The translations under genes and the position numbers were made by a program. From assembly GCA_902579545.1 (NCBI GenBank), contig CACHHO010000002.1, positions 1 to 64,000 on the forward strand: a DNA stretch of 64,000 bases. The letters are read 5' to 3'. This stretch comes from Rhodospirillaceae bacterium (GTDB lineage: Bacteria > Pseudomonadota > Alphaproteobacteria > TMED109). Positions 17,312 to 25,192 of this stretch are shown here, piece by piece. Within the stretch, counting starts at the first letter, position 1. Each line of letters begins with the position of its first letter. The notes under the pieces were generated by a model. The model did no database searches, had not been told where the DNA came from, and saw only the letters and a program-made list of their open reading frames with translations.

Positions 17312-18370
17312 TCATGGTTGTGTTAGCTTTAATTCAATTCTTCTATTTTTTTCCCTATTAAAAGAGTCATTGTTTTTTACCAATGGTTTATGTTCCCCAT
17401 AACCAGCAACATTTATTTTATTTGAAGGAATTCCGTTTTTCATCATAATTTTTGCAACAGAAATTGCTCTTGCAGTAGAAAGTTCCCAATTAGATGGAAA
17501 CTCTACAGTAGATATAGGGATATTATCAGTATGACCTTCTACTTGTATTAACCAATCAAGATTATTAGGTATTTTTTTTGATATTGATATAAGTACTTTA
17601 GTTATTTCAATAACTTTTTCTTTTCCTTCTTTTCCTATTTCTGCTGACCCAGAGGAGAAAAAAACTTCTGATTGCAATACAAATCTATCTCCCACAACAT
17701 TTATTTCTTCTTCATCTCCTATAATTTTTTTCAATCTACCAAAAAACTCAGACCTATATTCTTCTAGTTCTCCTACTTTTTGCTCAAGTGCTTGATTCAA
17801 TTTTTCGCTAAGATTCTCAATTTCCAAATTCTTATTATTTATATCCTTATTTGAGGTTTCAAGCATGTTTTGTACTGTTTTTATTTTTTTATTCAAAGAT
17901 ATTATATTATCATTTAATTGAGCTACGGTTGAGTTGAGCTCCCTATTAATATTTTCTTTTTCAGTTATTTTTAATTTTTCTATTCCCAATTCGTCTAGTA
18001 AACCTATAATTTTTTTTTCTAAACCTTCTAAGTCTAAACTAAGGTTCTCATTATTTTTCTTTTCTTCAATTAGATTTTTATCTGTATTTTCTTTTTCTAT
18101 AATTAGTTTTTCTAATTTTATATTTAAATTTTTTAACAATTTTGAAAGTTTTATGTTTTCTTCTGTACCTTCTTCAATATTTAATTCTAAAGACTTTATT
18201 CTAGAACGTAAATTATCAAGAGCAGTATTTTTTCCGAATATGGCCTGAGTTAAAAAATTTTCAGATATCATTAGAACAGCTAACAAAAATACAAATACTA
18301 ACAATAGAGTAGATATAGCATCCACAAACCCCGGCCATATATTAATAGAATTAAACTTACTTCTTTTCAT
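17312..18370 (-). CDS. MotB/OmpA-like peptidoglycan-binding protein
   Basis: This 352-residue protein has one N-terminal membrane segment (about residues 15-38) containing an Asp in FVDAISTLLL, the place of the proton-carrying Asp in MotB. It continues with a coiled coil (about 45-200) and an OmpA-type peptidoglycan-binding domain (about 215-350) with NWELSTARAISVAK and GYGEHKP. It overlaps the MotA/ExbB-like gene by 14 bases. No flagellar genes are visible, so it is more likely the stator-like half of an envelope motor acting on peptidoglycan than a flagellar part. It is sure as a MotB-like architecture and unsure in cellular role. Confidence 0.8.
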   Translation of the reverse strand: MKRSKFNSINIWPGFVDAISTLLLVFVFLLAVLMISENFLTQAIFGKNTALDNLRSRIKSLELNIEEGTEENIKLSKLLKNLNIKLEKLIIEKENTDKNLIEEKKNNENLSLDLEGLEKKIIGLLDELGIEKLKITEKENINRELNSTVAQLNDNIISLNKKIKTVQNMLETSNKDINNKNLEIENLSEKLNQALEQKVGELEEYRSEFFGRLKKIIGDEEEINVVGDRFVLQSEVFFSSGSAEIGKEGKEKVIEITKVLISISKKIPNNLDWLIQVEGHTDNIPISTVEFPSNWELSTARAISVAKIMMKNGIPSNKINVAGYGEHKPLVKNNDSFNREKNRRIELKLTQP

Positions 18371-19400
18371 TTTGTATCAAGGAAATTGTCTTAGCTAATA
18401 TTTGAATTTCTTTGGCTAAATCTTTTGTATTGTTTTCTTTATTACTATTTATTATTTCTTTTATTTCTTTTAGCTGATCATCTATATTTCTTATGTTTTC
18501 AAGATTAGTAACTTCATTTTTATTATACTGGTTCATTCTAATAGAAATTTCATTATTAATTTTAGATATCACTTTACTTGATTCAATAATCAAGTCCTCA
18601 AAATTTTTCCTACTCTCTTCATTTTTTGATAATACATTTTCTAAATTCTTTAGAGACTCAACAGTCTGTAATAATAATGCATGAATATATTCTTTACCTA
18701 CTTCTTGAGGTTTTATAGGCTTTTCAAAATTATTATATCTTGTAATAGCTTTTTCTAGAGATTGTAAAAATTCGTTTTGTGCTCTATTCCCCTGTAAATC
18801 TATAAAACCTAAACATAAAGATCCTGATAAACCAAAAAGAGAAGAAGAAAAAGCTGTTCCCATGCCTGATAATGGAATACTCAAGCCTTCTTTCAGATTC
18901 ATGAAATTAGTTAATATATTTTCTTCATCTATACTCATATTACTAATAGTAACCCCTACTGACTCTATAGTTATTAACAACCCCCAAAAAGTGCCCAAAA
19001 GACCTAAAAATACTAATAGAGCAGAGATATATTTTATTAACTCTCTTTCACTATCTAGCTTAACGACTACTCTATCAAAACAATCTCTTATAATATTTAT
19101 AGGAATGTTTTTACTTCTATATAATTCGTAAAGAGCTTTTAAGTCTCTAAGAAGTATTGGTTTAGTTGAGATGCTTTTTTGTTTTCCATAATCTTCTAGC
19201 CATTCTTGATCTTTTTTTAATGTATTTAAGTTTTTAAATACTAAAAAAATACCTATAAGAAAAATTACTACTATTGCTGAATTAAGTTCCTTATTATGAT
19301 TAAAGCCCCTAGATAATCCATCATGAAAAAAGTATATAAATAACAATATTAAAGAAAGAAATAAAACAATTCTAAATATATACTTTCTATAATCAAACAT
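18357..19400 (-). CDS. MotA/TolQ/ExbB-like proton channel protein
   Basis: This 347-residue inner-membrane protein has two helices at residues 8-58, a cytoplasmic stretch, then LLVFLGLLGTFWGLL and a further helix around PLSGMGTAFSSSLFG. These are the hallmark helices of the MotA/TolQ/ExbB family. The last 120 residues form a predicted coiled coil. It would make a proton channel with the MotB-like protein encoded by the overlapping downstream gene. It is distinct from the true tolQ at 30.9 kb. Similar pairs occur in other alphaproteobacteria without a settled function. Confidence 0.8.
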   Translation of the reverse strand: MFDYRKYIFRIVLFLSLILLFIYFFHDGLSRGFNHNKELNSAIVVIFLIGIFLVFKNLNTLKKDQEWLEDYGKQKSISTKPILLRDLKALYELYRSKNIPINIIRDCFDRVVVKLDSERELIKYISALLVFLGLLGTFWGLLITIESVGVTISNMSIDEENILTNFMNLKEGLSIPLSGMGTAFSSSLFGLSGSLCLGFIDLQGNRAQNEFLQSLEKAITRYNNFEKPIKPQEVGKEYIHALLLQTVESLKNLENVLSKNEESRKNFEDLIIESSKVISKINNEISIRMNQYNKNEVTNLENIRNIDDQLKEIKEIINSNKENNTKDLAKEIQILAKTISLIQNEKK

Positions 19401-19448
19401 ATTGTATAGTACTATATATGCGTACTAAAAAAAATAAGTTTTTATTTA

Positions 19449-20072
19449 CTAGTTTACCTCTATGAAAACTGAGTCTTTATATTTTTTAGACTCAGCATTG
19501 TGTCCTAAAGCTTTAACCTGAATATTTGAAAGTTTAAAGTTATTTTCAAGTAATATAGACCTTATAAAAAGAGCTCTTGTTAGTGATAGGCGTCTGGCCT
19601 TGCTTGTGCTATCTCCTTCTCTCTTACTTGCAAACCCTTTAATAGTAATCTTTTTTTTATTATATTTTTTCAGCTCATTAATAAATACATTTAAATCCTC
19701 TTCTAATGGCTCCACTTCATCAGAGTTATATTGCAAGTTAAATTTAATTTTTTCTTTTTTTGTAGTATCTATTTTTATTTTTGGCATTGCAGGATTATCT
19801 TCTAATTTCAAATTCTCTTTTGTTTTGATTTTGATTTTTTTATTTAGGTTAGGACTTAGATTTTTATTATTATTTTCATCAAAATTATTTTTCTTTTTTA
19901 GTAATAGTCTAGACTTAGGTGTAGAAAATTCACTCAATAAAAACATATTACTCATTTCGCTTATATTCTGAGCCTTTGCATCAAAAATATTAGTTAAAAT
20001 AAAAAAAAATGAAACCAAAAAGTAAATAGATATTATTAAAGGTTTCTTTTTTTTTTTTATGTAACTGTTCAT
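19449..20072 (-). CDS. secreted OmpA-like C-terminal domain protein
   Basis: This 207-residue protein has an N-terminal signal or membrane segment (about residues 12-33, ending FDAKA) and a basic, low-complexity middle. Its C-terminal domain resembles the peptidoglycan-binding OmpA fold: ITIKGFASKREGD, then SLTRALFIRSILL, IQVKALGHNAE. The usual arginine-rich motif is weakly kept. The gene is 48 bases upstream of the MotA-like gene on the same strand, so it may be a third member of that envelope system (inference). Domain assignment is moderate. Confidence 0.6.
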   Translation of the reverse strand: MNSYIKKKKKPLIISIYFLVSFFFILTNIFDAKAQNISEMSNMFLLSEFSTPKSRLLLKKKNNFDENNNKNLSPNLNKKIKIKTKENLKLEDNPAMPKIKIDTTKKEKIKFNLQYNSDEVEPLEEDLNVFINELKKYNKKKITIKGFASKREGDSTSKARRLSLTRALFIRSILLENNFKLSNIQVKALGHNAESKKYKDSVFIEVN

Positions 20073-20073
20073 T

Positions 20074-20817
20074 TTAATTTTTGAAGTTTTCTGATAAATT
20101 ATTGTTGGTAATTATATCTAATCCTGGACTTTCTATACTAATATCTATACCCCCAGATTCTCTTATAAATAGCTTTCCTGCTGTGTACTTGTCATCTTTA
20201 ATGTTTTGAGTAACATAACAATCAATTTTACCTGAAGCTAAATTAGCTAAATCTAGACAGCAACTTCCAAATACTCTTATATTTTTTATAATAGATAACT
20301 CTAATTTTATTTTTATTAATTCATTTAATAAAGAATGATCTTTTAAAACAAAATAGGCATGTTCTGTATTTTTTATTGTTGAAACTCTCATTCTTAAGTT
20401 ATTTATAAAAGCTCCTTTACCTTTTTCAGCACAAAACATTTCATCTCTTATAGGATCATAAATAACTGCTGCAGCAGTTTCATTTTCAATAATTAAAGCT
20501 ATAGATAATGCAAAGTAGCTTATTCCGTTTTTATAATTGTTAATACCTGATATAGGGTTAACTATAAATTCATAATTTTTTTTAAAATTATTTTGATTAT
20601 TTTCATTTTCTATAAATCTTATATTTCCATCAGGTCTTGCTTTAGACAAATCTTGATAAATACTTTCTTTTACATTAATTAAGCTGTTGTTAGCAAATTT
20701 ATGCGTTCCTTGTTTTGAGTTTTGCAATTTTTCAATTTCATTAAAATCTCGCCTCAAAAGTTTAGAAACTTTAAGTAAAGAGTTACACATAATATGAATA
20801 TTAGAGGAATTAAGCAT
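20074..20817 (-). CDS. SuhB/inositol monophosphatase homologue with degenerate active site
   Basis: This 247-residue protein aligns along its whole length with SuhB-type phosphatases (LRRDFNEIEKLQ, ARPDG, YDPIRDEMFCAEKGKGA, then ESGG). The catalytic motif DPLDGTTNF is changed to NPISGINNY, so the Asp residues at positions 87 and 90 and the Thr at 92 are N, S and I. The later WDxAAG is DKYTAG, replacing the last metal Asp with K210. Metal binding and catalysis should therefore be lost. SuhB in E. coli also works in Nus-dependent rRNA antitermination, so a structural role would fit. It starts 1 base after efp. Confidence 0.85.
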   Translation of the reverse strand: MLNSSNIHIMCNSLLKVSKLLRRDFNEIEKLQNSKQGTHKFANNSLINVKESIYQDLSKARPDGNIRFIENENNQNNFKKNYEFIVNPISGINNYKNGISYFALSIALIIENETAAAVIYDPIRDEMFCAEKGKGAFINNLRMRVSTIKNTEHAYFVLKDHSLLNELIKIKLELSIIKNIRVFGSCCLDLANLASGKIDCYVTQNIKDDKYTAGKLFIRESGGIDISIESPGLDIITNNNLSENFKN

Positions 20818-21384
20818 TCAATTTTTTGCTTTTTCTATATATGTAAAGCTAGAAGTAGAAATTACTATTCGGGTACCATTTTCTATATGTGCTGGAACCA
20901 TTATCTTAAAGCCATTAGATAAAATAGCAGGCTTAAATGAAGAAGCTGCAGTTTGTCCTTTTATTACAGCTTGTGTTTCACTGACTGTTTCAACTATATT
21001 CTCTGGTAATTTTAAAGAAACAGGTTTGTTGTCTATAAATTCTATAGAAACTATCATATTATCTTGTAGAAACATCTCACTGTCTCCCAACAGAAATTTA
21101 TCTATGCTAATTAATTCAAAAGTGTTTTTATCCATAAAATGAAAAGTTTCATCTTCTTTATATGAATACTGATAATCTTTTGATTCAACATAAAGTCTTT
21201 CCACATCCTCATTTGATCTAAACCTTTCGTTTAATTTAGTATTATCTTTAATATTTCTCAGTTCTACCTGGGCAAAAGCCCCTCCTTTGCCAGGTTTGAC
21301 AGATTGAGAAGAAACTACCTTCCAGATAGAATTTTTATGATTAATAATCATTCCTGATTTTAAACTATTACCATTTACTTTCAT
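20818..21384 (-). CDS. efp: elongation factor P
   Basis: EF-P helps ribosomes through polyproline stretches. The 188-residue length and three-domain pattern are normal. The modifiable Lys sits in VKPGKGGAFAQVEL (K33), the position lysylated by EpmA in organisms that have it; no modification gene is visible here. TolA in this window carries repeated PKPPK, a likely client sequence (inference). The gene is directly upstream of the suhB-like gene, a conserved alphaproteobacterial pair. Confidence 0.95.
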   Translation of the reverse strand: MKVNGNSLKSGMIINHKNSIWKVVSSQSVKPGKGGAFAQVELRNIKDNTKLNERFRSNEDVERLYVESKDYQYSYKEDETFHFMDKNTFELISIDKFLLGDSEMFLQDNMIVSIEFIDNKPVSLKLPENIVETVSETQAVIKGQTAASSFKPAILSNGFKIMVPAHIENGTRIVISTSSFTYIEKAKN

Positions 21385-21410
21385 TTTACCTCAAATTACT
21401 TAAAATCTAA

Positions 21411-22070
21411 TTAAAAACTATCTAAGACTTTTTTAACATTTCTTATTTCGATAGTTGGAATATTCTTACCATACCATATAGAAGAACAAAATGCTAAAAA
21501 ATCAAATTTTAAAAAAGCTATTTTTTTAATATTTGATTTGTTTAAGCCTCCTATTCCAACAGTTGCACATTTAATATTTTTTTTATGCTTTTTTAAATTA
21601 GGAATAAAAATTGTTTTTGTTTTTTCTTTTGTCTTAGTCTTAAAGAAAGCTCCGTAGGCAATATAATCAGCTCCTAAGCTTTGAGATTTTATTGAATTTA
21701 AAATATTATTATAACAACTGCTTCCTATTATTTTATTATTCCCCAATATAGCTCTAGCTTTTTTAATACTACAGTCTAAATCTCCTAAATGGACCCCATC
21801 AACTCCTGTAATCTTTGCAATGTCAGGCCTATCATTTAATATAAATACTACATTATAATGTCTACAAATTTGATATAAATATTTAGTAATTTCTATTATT
21901 AATTTGTCATTATAACCTTTTAACCTTAATTGAAAAATTTTTACAATCCCTGTTTCAAGTAAACTTGAAAGTTTTAGGGGAAAAATTTTCATATTTATTT
22001 TGGATGGCGATATTAAATATATTCCTGGTTTGCTCTTAAAAATATATTTTTTTTTTCTACTAAAGGTCAA
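21411..22070 (-). CDS. thiE: thiamine-phosphate synthase
   Basis: ThiE joins the thiazole and pyrimidine phosphates of thiamine. The 219-residue protein has QLRLKG for pyrophosphate binding, FILNDRPDIAKITG, GVHLGD and the IGSSCYN strand, with a C-terminal GIGGLN phosphate loop. The start is TTG, overlapping the fba stop as TTGA. It lies in the glycolytic operon between fba and efp. Partners thiD, thiS and thiG are elsewhere in the window. No TPP riboswitch is visible in front of it. Confidence 0.85.
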   Translation of the reverse strand: MTFSRKKKYIFKSKPGIYLISPSKINMKIFPLKLSSLLETGIVKIFQLRLKGYNDKLIIEITKYLYQICRHYNVVFILNDRPDIAKITGVDGVHLGDLDCSIKKARAILGNNKIIGSSCYNNILNSIKSQSLGADYIAYGAFFKTKTKEKTKTIFIPNLKKHKKNIKCATVGIGGLNKSNIKKIAFLKFDFLAFCSSIWYGKNIPTIEIRNVKKVLDSF

Positions 22071-22981
22071 CTTTTATATATATCAATAATATTTTCTAAT
22101 AATTTTAATGCCTCTTTTCGTGGTCTTTGAAATGTATTACGGCCTATAATTGATCCATTTCCTCCACCCTCTTTTATTAGCTTAATTTCCTCAAGTATTT
22201 CTTTATCTCCTTTTGCATTTCCTCCTGAAAAAACTACTATTCTTTTAGAATTAAAGGCACACTCTTTAATATGCTTAATTCTATCAATTAATGATTCTAT
22301 ATTAATAGGAAAGTTGCTGTAAGCATCTTTAAGATTTTTTTCTGCTATAAATGAAGTTGGTGGCTTGACTTTTATAATATGAGCTCCTAACAAAGCTGCT
22401 ATGTGTGCTGCATATGAAATAGTATCTATACTAGTTTCAGCCTCTTTATTTAAAGATGGACCTCTAGGATATGACCACAAAACTGAAGGTAAACCATATT
22501 CAGAAGCTTCTTTAGATACTTCTCTAAACTCTTCAATCATTTCATATTGATATTCAGAACCTGGATAAATTGTAAAACCTACAGCAGCACAGCCTAATCT
22601 TAGTGCTTCTCTTACTGATCCGTTAATAGATTGGTTTTTAACAATGCTTAAGGAATTAGAACTATTTACTTTTAAAATTGTGGGAATTTGTCCTGCGAAA
22701 GTTTCAGCTCCTGCCTCAAGAAAACCTAATGGAGCAGCATATGCACTTAAACCTGCTTCTATGGCCAAATTATAATGGTAAGTTGGATCATAGGCCTGAG
22801 GGTTTACCATAAAAGATTTGTCTGGACCGTGCTCGTGGCCTTGGTCTACTGGTAAAATCAATAACCTTCCCGTTCCTCCAAGTTTGCCGTGCATGAGTAT
22901 TCTACCTAAATTTGCTTTAATACCAGCATTAGTATTTTCATATTGTTCAAGTATTTTTTTAACCGTATCAGTATAAGTCAT
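22067..22981 (-). CDS. fba: class I fructose-bisphosphate aldolase (DhnA/FbaB type)
   Basis: This 304-residue archaeal-type class I aldolase has LLILPVDQGHEHGP near the N-terminus and the Schiff-base Lys in HIIKVKPP. The C-terminal phosphate-binding segments are VVFSGGNAKGD and GSIIGRN. It interconverts fructose-1,6-bisphosphate with DHAP and glyceraldehyde-3-phosphate. The gene has a clear AGGAG site before its ATG. It follows pgk by 12 bases in the tkt-gap-pgk-fba order, which places it in central carbon metabolism. Confidence 0.92.
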   Translation of the reverse strand: MTYTDTVKKILEQYENTNAGIKANLGRILMHGKLGGTGRLLILPVDQGHEHGPDKSFMVNPQAYDPTYHYNLAIEAGLSAYAAPLGFLEAGAETFAGQIPTILKVNSSNSLSIVKNQSINGSVREALRLGCAAVGFTIYPGSEYQYEMIEEFREVSKEASEYGLPSVLWSYPRGPSLNKEAETSIDTISYAAHIAALLGAHIIKVKPPTSFIAEKNLKDAYSNFPINIESLIDRIKHIKECAFNSKRIVVFSGGNAKGDKEILEEIKLIKEGGGNGSIIGRNTFQRPRKEALKLLENIIDIYKS

Positions 22982-22993
22982 ATTTTCTCCTAA

Positions 22994-24190
22994 TCATTTT
23001 ACTAAAAAGTTAAGTCCGGGTAAACTTTTTCCTTCAAGCCATTCTACTAGAGCTCCTCCTGCAATAGATACATACGAGAATCCTCCTGTTAAATCTGCAT
23101 TATTTAATGCTGAAACTGTATCACCTCCTCCTACTACTGAGGTAACAATATTTCCTTTTGTAAGTAAAGCAAGAGTCCTTCCAATTGTATTAGTTGAATT
23201 ATCAAAGGGAGGCGTTTCATAAACACCTAAAGGACCATTCCAAAATATTGTTTTACATATTGCAATAGTATTGGATATTTCTTCTATACTTTTTTCTCCT
23301 ATATCAAAAATAGCCTCATTGTCTTCGATATCTTTTATATCTATGTTTTTTATATTATCCAAATCGGTTAAATCTTTACTAACTACCACATCTTTTGGTA
23401 ACAAAATTTCACAATTATTTTTTTCTGCAGTCATTAATACTTCTTTTGCTATATGAGTCTTATCTCTTTCTACAAGTGAGGCTCCAATATTAAAACCTTT
23501 TTCAAGTAAAAATGTATTGGCCATTGCACCACCTATGACTAAATAATCAACCTTTTTTACTAAACTGATTAATAGTTGTATCTTTGTTGATATTTTAGAT
23601 CCACCAATAATTGACATTATAGGCTTATTAATTCCTGTATTAATTTTATTAAGCATTGTCAATTCTAACTGTAACGATCTGCCAGCATAACTAGGTAAAA
23701 CCTTTGATAAACCATAAGTAGATAAGTGTTTGCGATGAGAAACAGAAAAAGCATCATTAACATAAATATCTCCAATCTCTGCTAATTCTTTAGCTAAAGT
23801 CTCATCATTATTTTCTTCCTCTGGATAAAACCTAATGTTTTCCATAAAAGTAATTGTTCCTTTTTTTTTTTCTTGCGTGACACTTTTAATTACTTCAGTA
23901 CCACAGAATGGTAATACTGTAATTTCTCTAATATTCATTATCTTTGCAAACTCATCTGAAATAATATTTAATGACAAATCCTTATTTACTTTTCCATTAG
24001 GTCTACCAAGATGAGAAATTATTATAATTTTAGCTTTCTTATTAATTAACTCATCTATAGTAATTTTATGCCTTTTAATTTTAGTTGTATCAGAAACTTT
24101 TCCTTTTTTATCCAGAGGTACATTTAAATCACATCTTAAGAAAACTACCTTTCCTTCTAGATTTAAATTATCTAGTGTATTTAAATTCAT
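22994..24190 (-). CDS. pgk: phosphoglycerate kinase
   Basis: Pgk transfers phosphate between 1,3-bisphosphoglycerate and ADP. The 398-residue protein keeps FLRCDLNVPLD at the start, ISHLGRPNG, the GGAMANTFLLEKG segment, and the C-terminal nucleotide motif GGGDTVSALN. The ATG overlaps the stop of gap by 4 bases, indicating translational coupling within the glycolytic operon. Confidence 0.97.
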   Translation of the reverse strand: MNLNTLDNLNLEGKVVFLRCDLNVPLDKKGKVSDTTKIKRHKITIDELINKKAKIIIISHLGRPNGKVNKDLSLNIISDEFAKIMNIREITVLPFCGTEVIKSVTQEKKKGTITFMENIRFYPEEENNDETLAKELAEIGDIYVNDAFSVSHRKHLSTYGLSKVLPSYAGRSLQLELTMLNKINTGINKPIMSIIGGSKISTKIQLLISLVKKVDYLVIGGAMANTFLLEKGFNIGASLVERDKTHIAKEVLMTAEKNNCEILLPKDVVVSKDLTDLDNIKNIDIKDIEDNEAIFDIGEKSIEEISNTIAICKTIFWNGPLGVYETPPFDNSTNTIGRTLALLTKGNIVTSVVGGGDTVSALNNADLTGGFSYVSIAGGALVEWLEGKSLPGLNFLVK

Positions 24191-25191
24191 ATAAACTTTC
24201 CAAGTTCACTGCATACATCTACCATTCTATTTGAAAAACCCCATTCATTATCATACCAAGATAAGATTCTACCAAAGTTTTTTCCAGTAGTTTGAGTTTG
24301 AGTAGCATCAAATATTGAGCTAGCTGGATTATGATTAAAGTCTACCGAAACAAGTGGCAATTCGTTATATTCAACTATTCCTTTTAAAGAATTCAAAGAA
24401 GCATGTTTTACTTTTTCATTAATTTCTTCAGCACTTATACTTTTTGCAGTATTAAAAGTAAAATCTATCATTGAAACATTAGTAGTTGGGATCCTGATTG
24501 CTGTACCATCTAGCTTGCCTAATAACTCTGGGAGCACCAAACCTACAGCTTTTGCAGCTCCAGTAGATGTTGGAATCATTGAGGCTGAAGCTGTTCTCGC
24601 TCTTCTTAGATCTTTATGTAAACCGTCCAGTATACTTTGGTCAGATGTAAAAGAATGAACTGTGGTCATAAAACCAGCATCTAGTTCAAAGTTATCATTT
24701 ATAATTTTTGCTATAGGAGCTAGACAATTTGTAGTACATGATGCATTCGATATTATTCTATGATCTTTTTTTAGAAGATTATTATTGACACCAAATACAA
24801 CAGTAATATCTGCATTTGTAGCTGGAGCAGATATGAGTACTTTTTTTACACTCCCATTAATATGCTTAATTGCATCTTCAGATTTTGTAAATATTCCAGT
24901 ACATTCTAAAACCAAGTCTATTTCGTGCTTGCTCCAGGGAATATTGCTTGGATTTTTTTCATTATAAAATTTAATTTCAAAATTATTAATTAACGCACTA
25001 ACGTTTTTTACTTCACAATTATAAGGAAGTTTTCCATGAACTGAATCGTAATTTAAAAGATGTATATTTTGATTAATATTTCCTAAGTCATTAATTGCTT
25101 TAACTTCAATATTATTTTCGTTTCTTTCTAGAATAGCTCTTAGAACTAGTCTCCCAATTCTACCAAATCCATTTATCCCCACCTTAATCAA
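24187..25191 (-). CDS. gap: glyceraldehyde-3-phosphate dehydrogenase, type I
   Basis: This 334-residue protein has the Rossmann start KVGINGFGRIGR and the catalytic Cys in SNASCTTNCLAP (C152), followed by SFTSDQ. It oxidises glyceraldehyde-3-phosphate with NAD(P). The start codon is TTG, seven bases after AGGAG at 25199-25203, and no better start fits the protein's N-terminus. It follows tkt by 1 base. This TTG site is a useful local reference for the AGGAG-N7-start rule. Confidence 0.97.
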   Translation of the reverse strand: MIKVGINGFGRIGRLVLRAILERNENNIEVKAINDLGNINQNIHLLNYDSVHGKLPYNCEVKNVSALINNFEIKFYNEKNPSNIPWSKHEIDLVLECTGIFTKSEDAIKHINGSVKKVLISAPATNADITVVFGVNNNLLKKDHRIISNASCTTNCLAPIAKIINDNFELDAGFMTTVHSFTSDQSILDGLHKDLRRARTASASMIPTSTGAAKAVGLVLPELLGKLDGTAIRIPTTNVSMIDFTFNTAKSISAEEINEKVKHASLNSLKGIVEYNELPLVSVDFNHNPASSIFDATQTQTTGKNFGRILSWYDNEWGFSNRMVDVCSELGKFI

Positions 25192-25192
25192 T

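Noticed and set aside
20818-20900. Poly-T tracts as terminators across the window
   Set aside because: T runs are everywhere in this AT-rich DNA; without a paired stem they carry no weight, so only the hairpin at 8155-8192 is listed.
22071-22100. TPP riboswitch in front of thiE, thiD or thiS
   Set aside because: All three genes begin inside or directly after neighbours with no leader of sufficient length, and no thi-box was seen.
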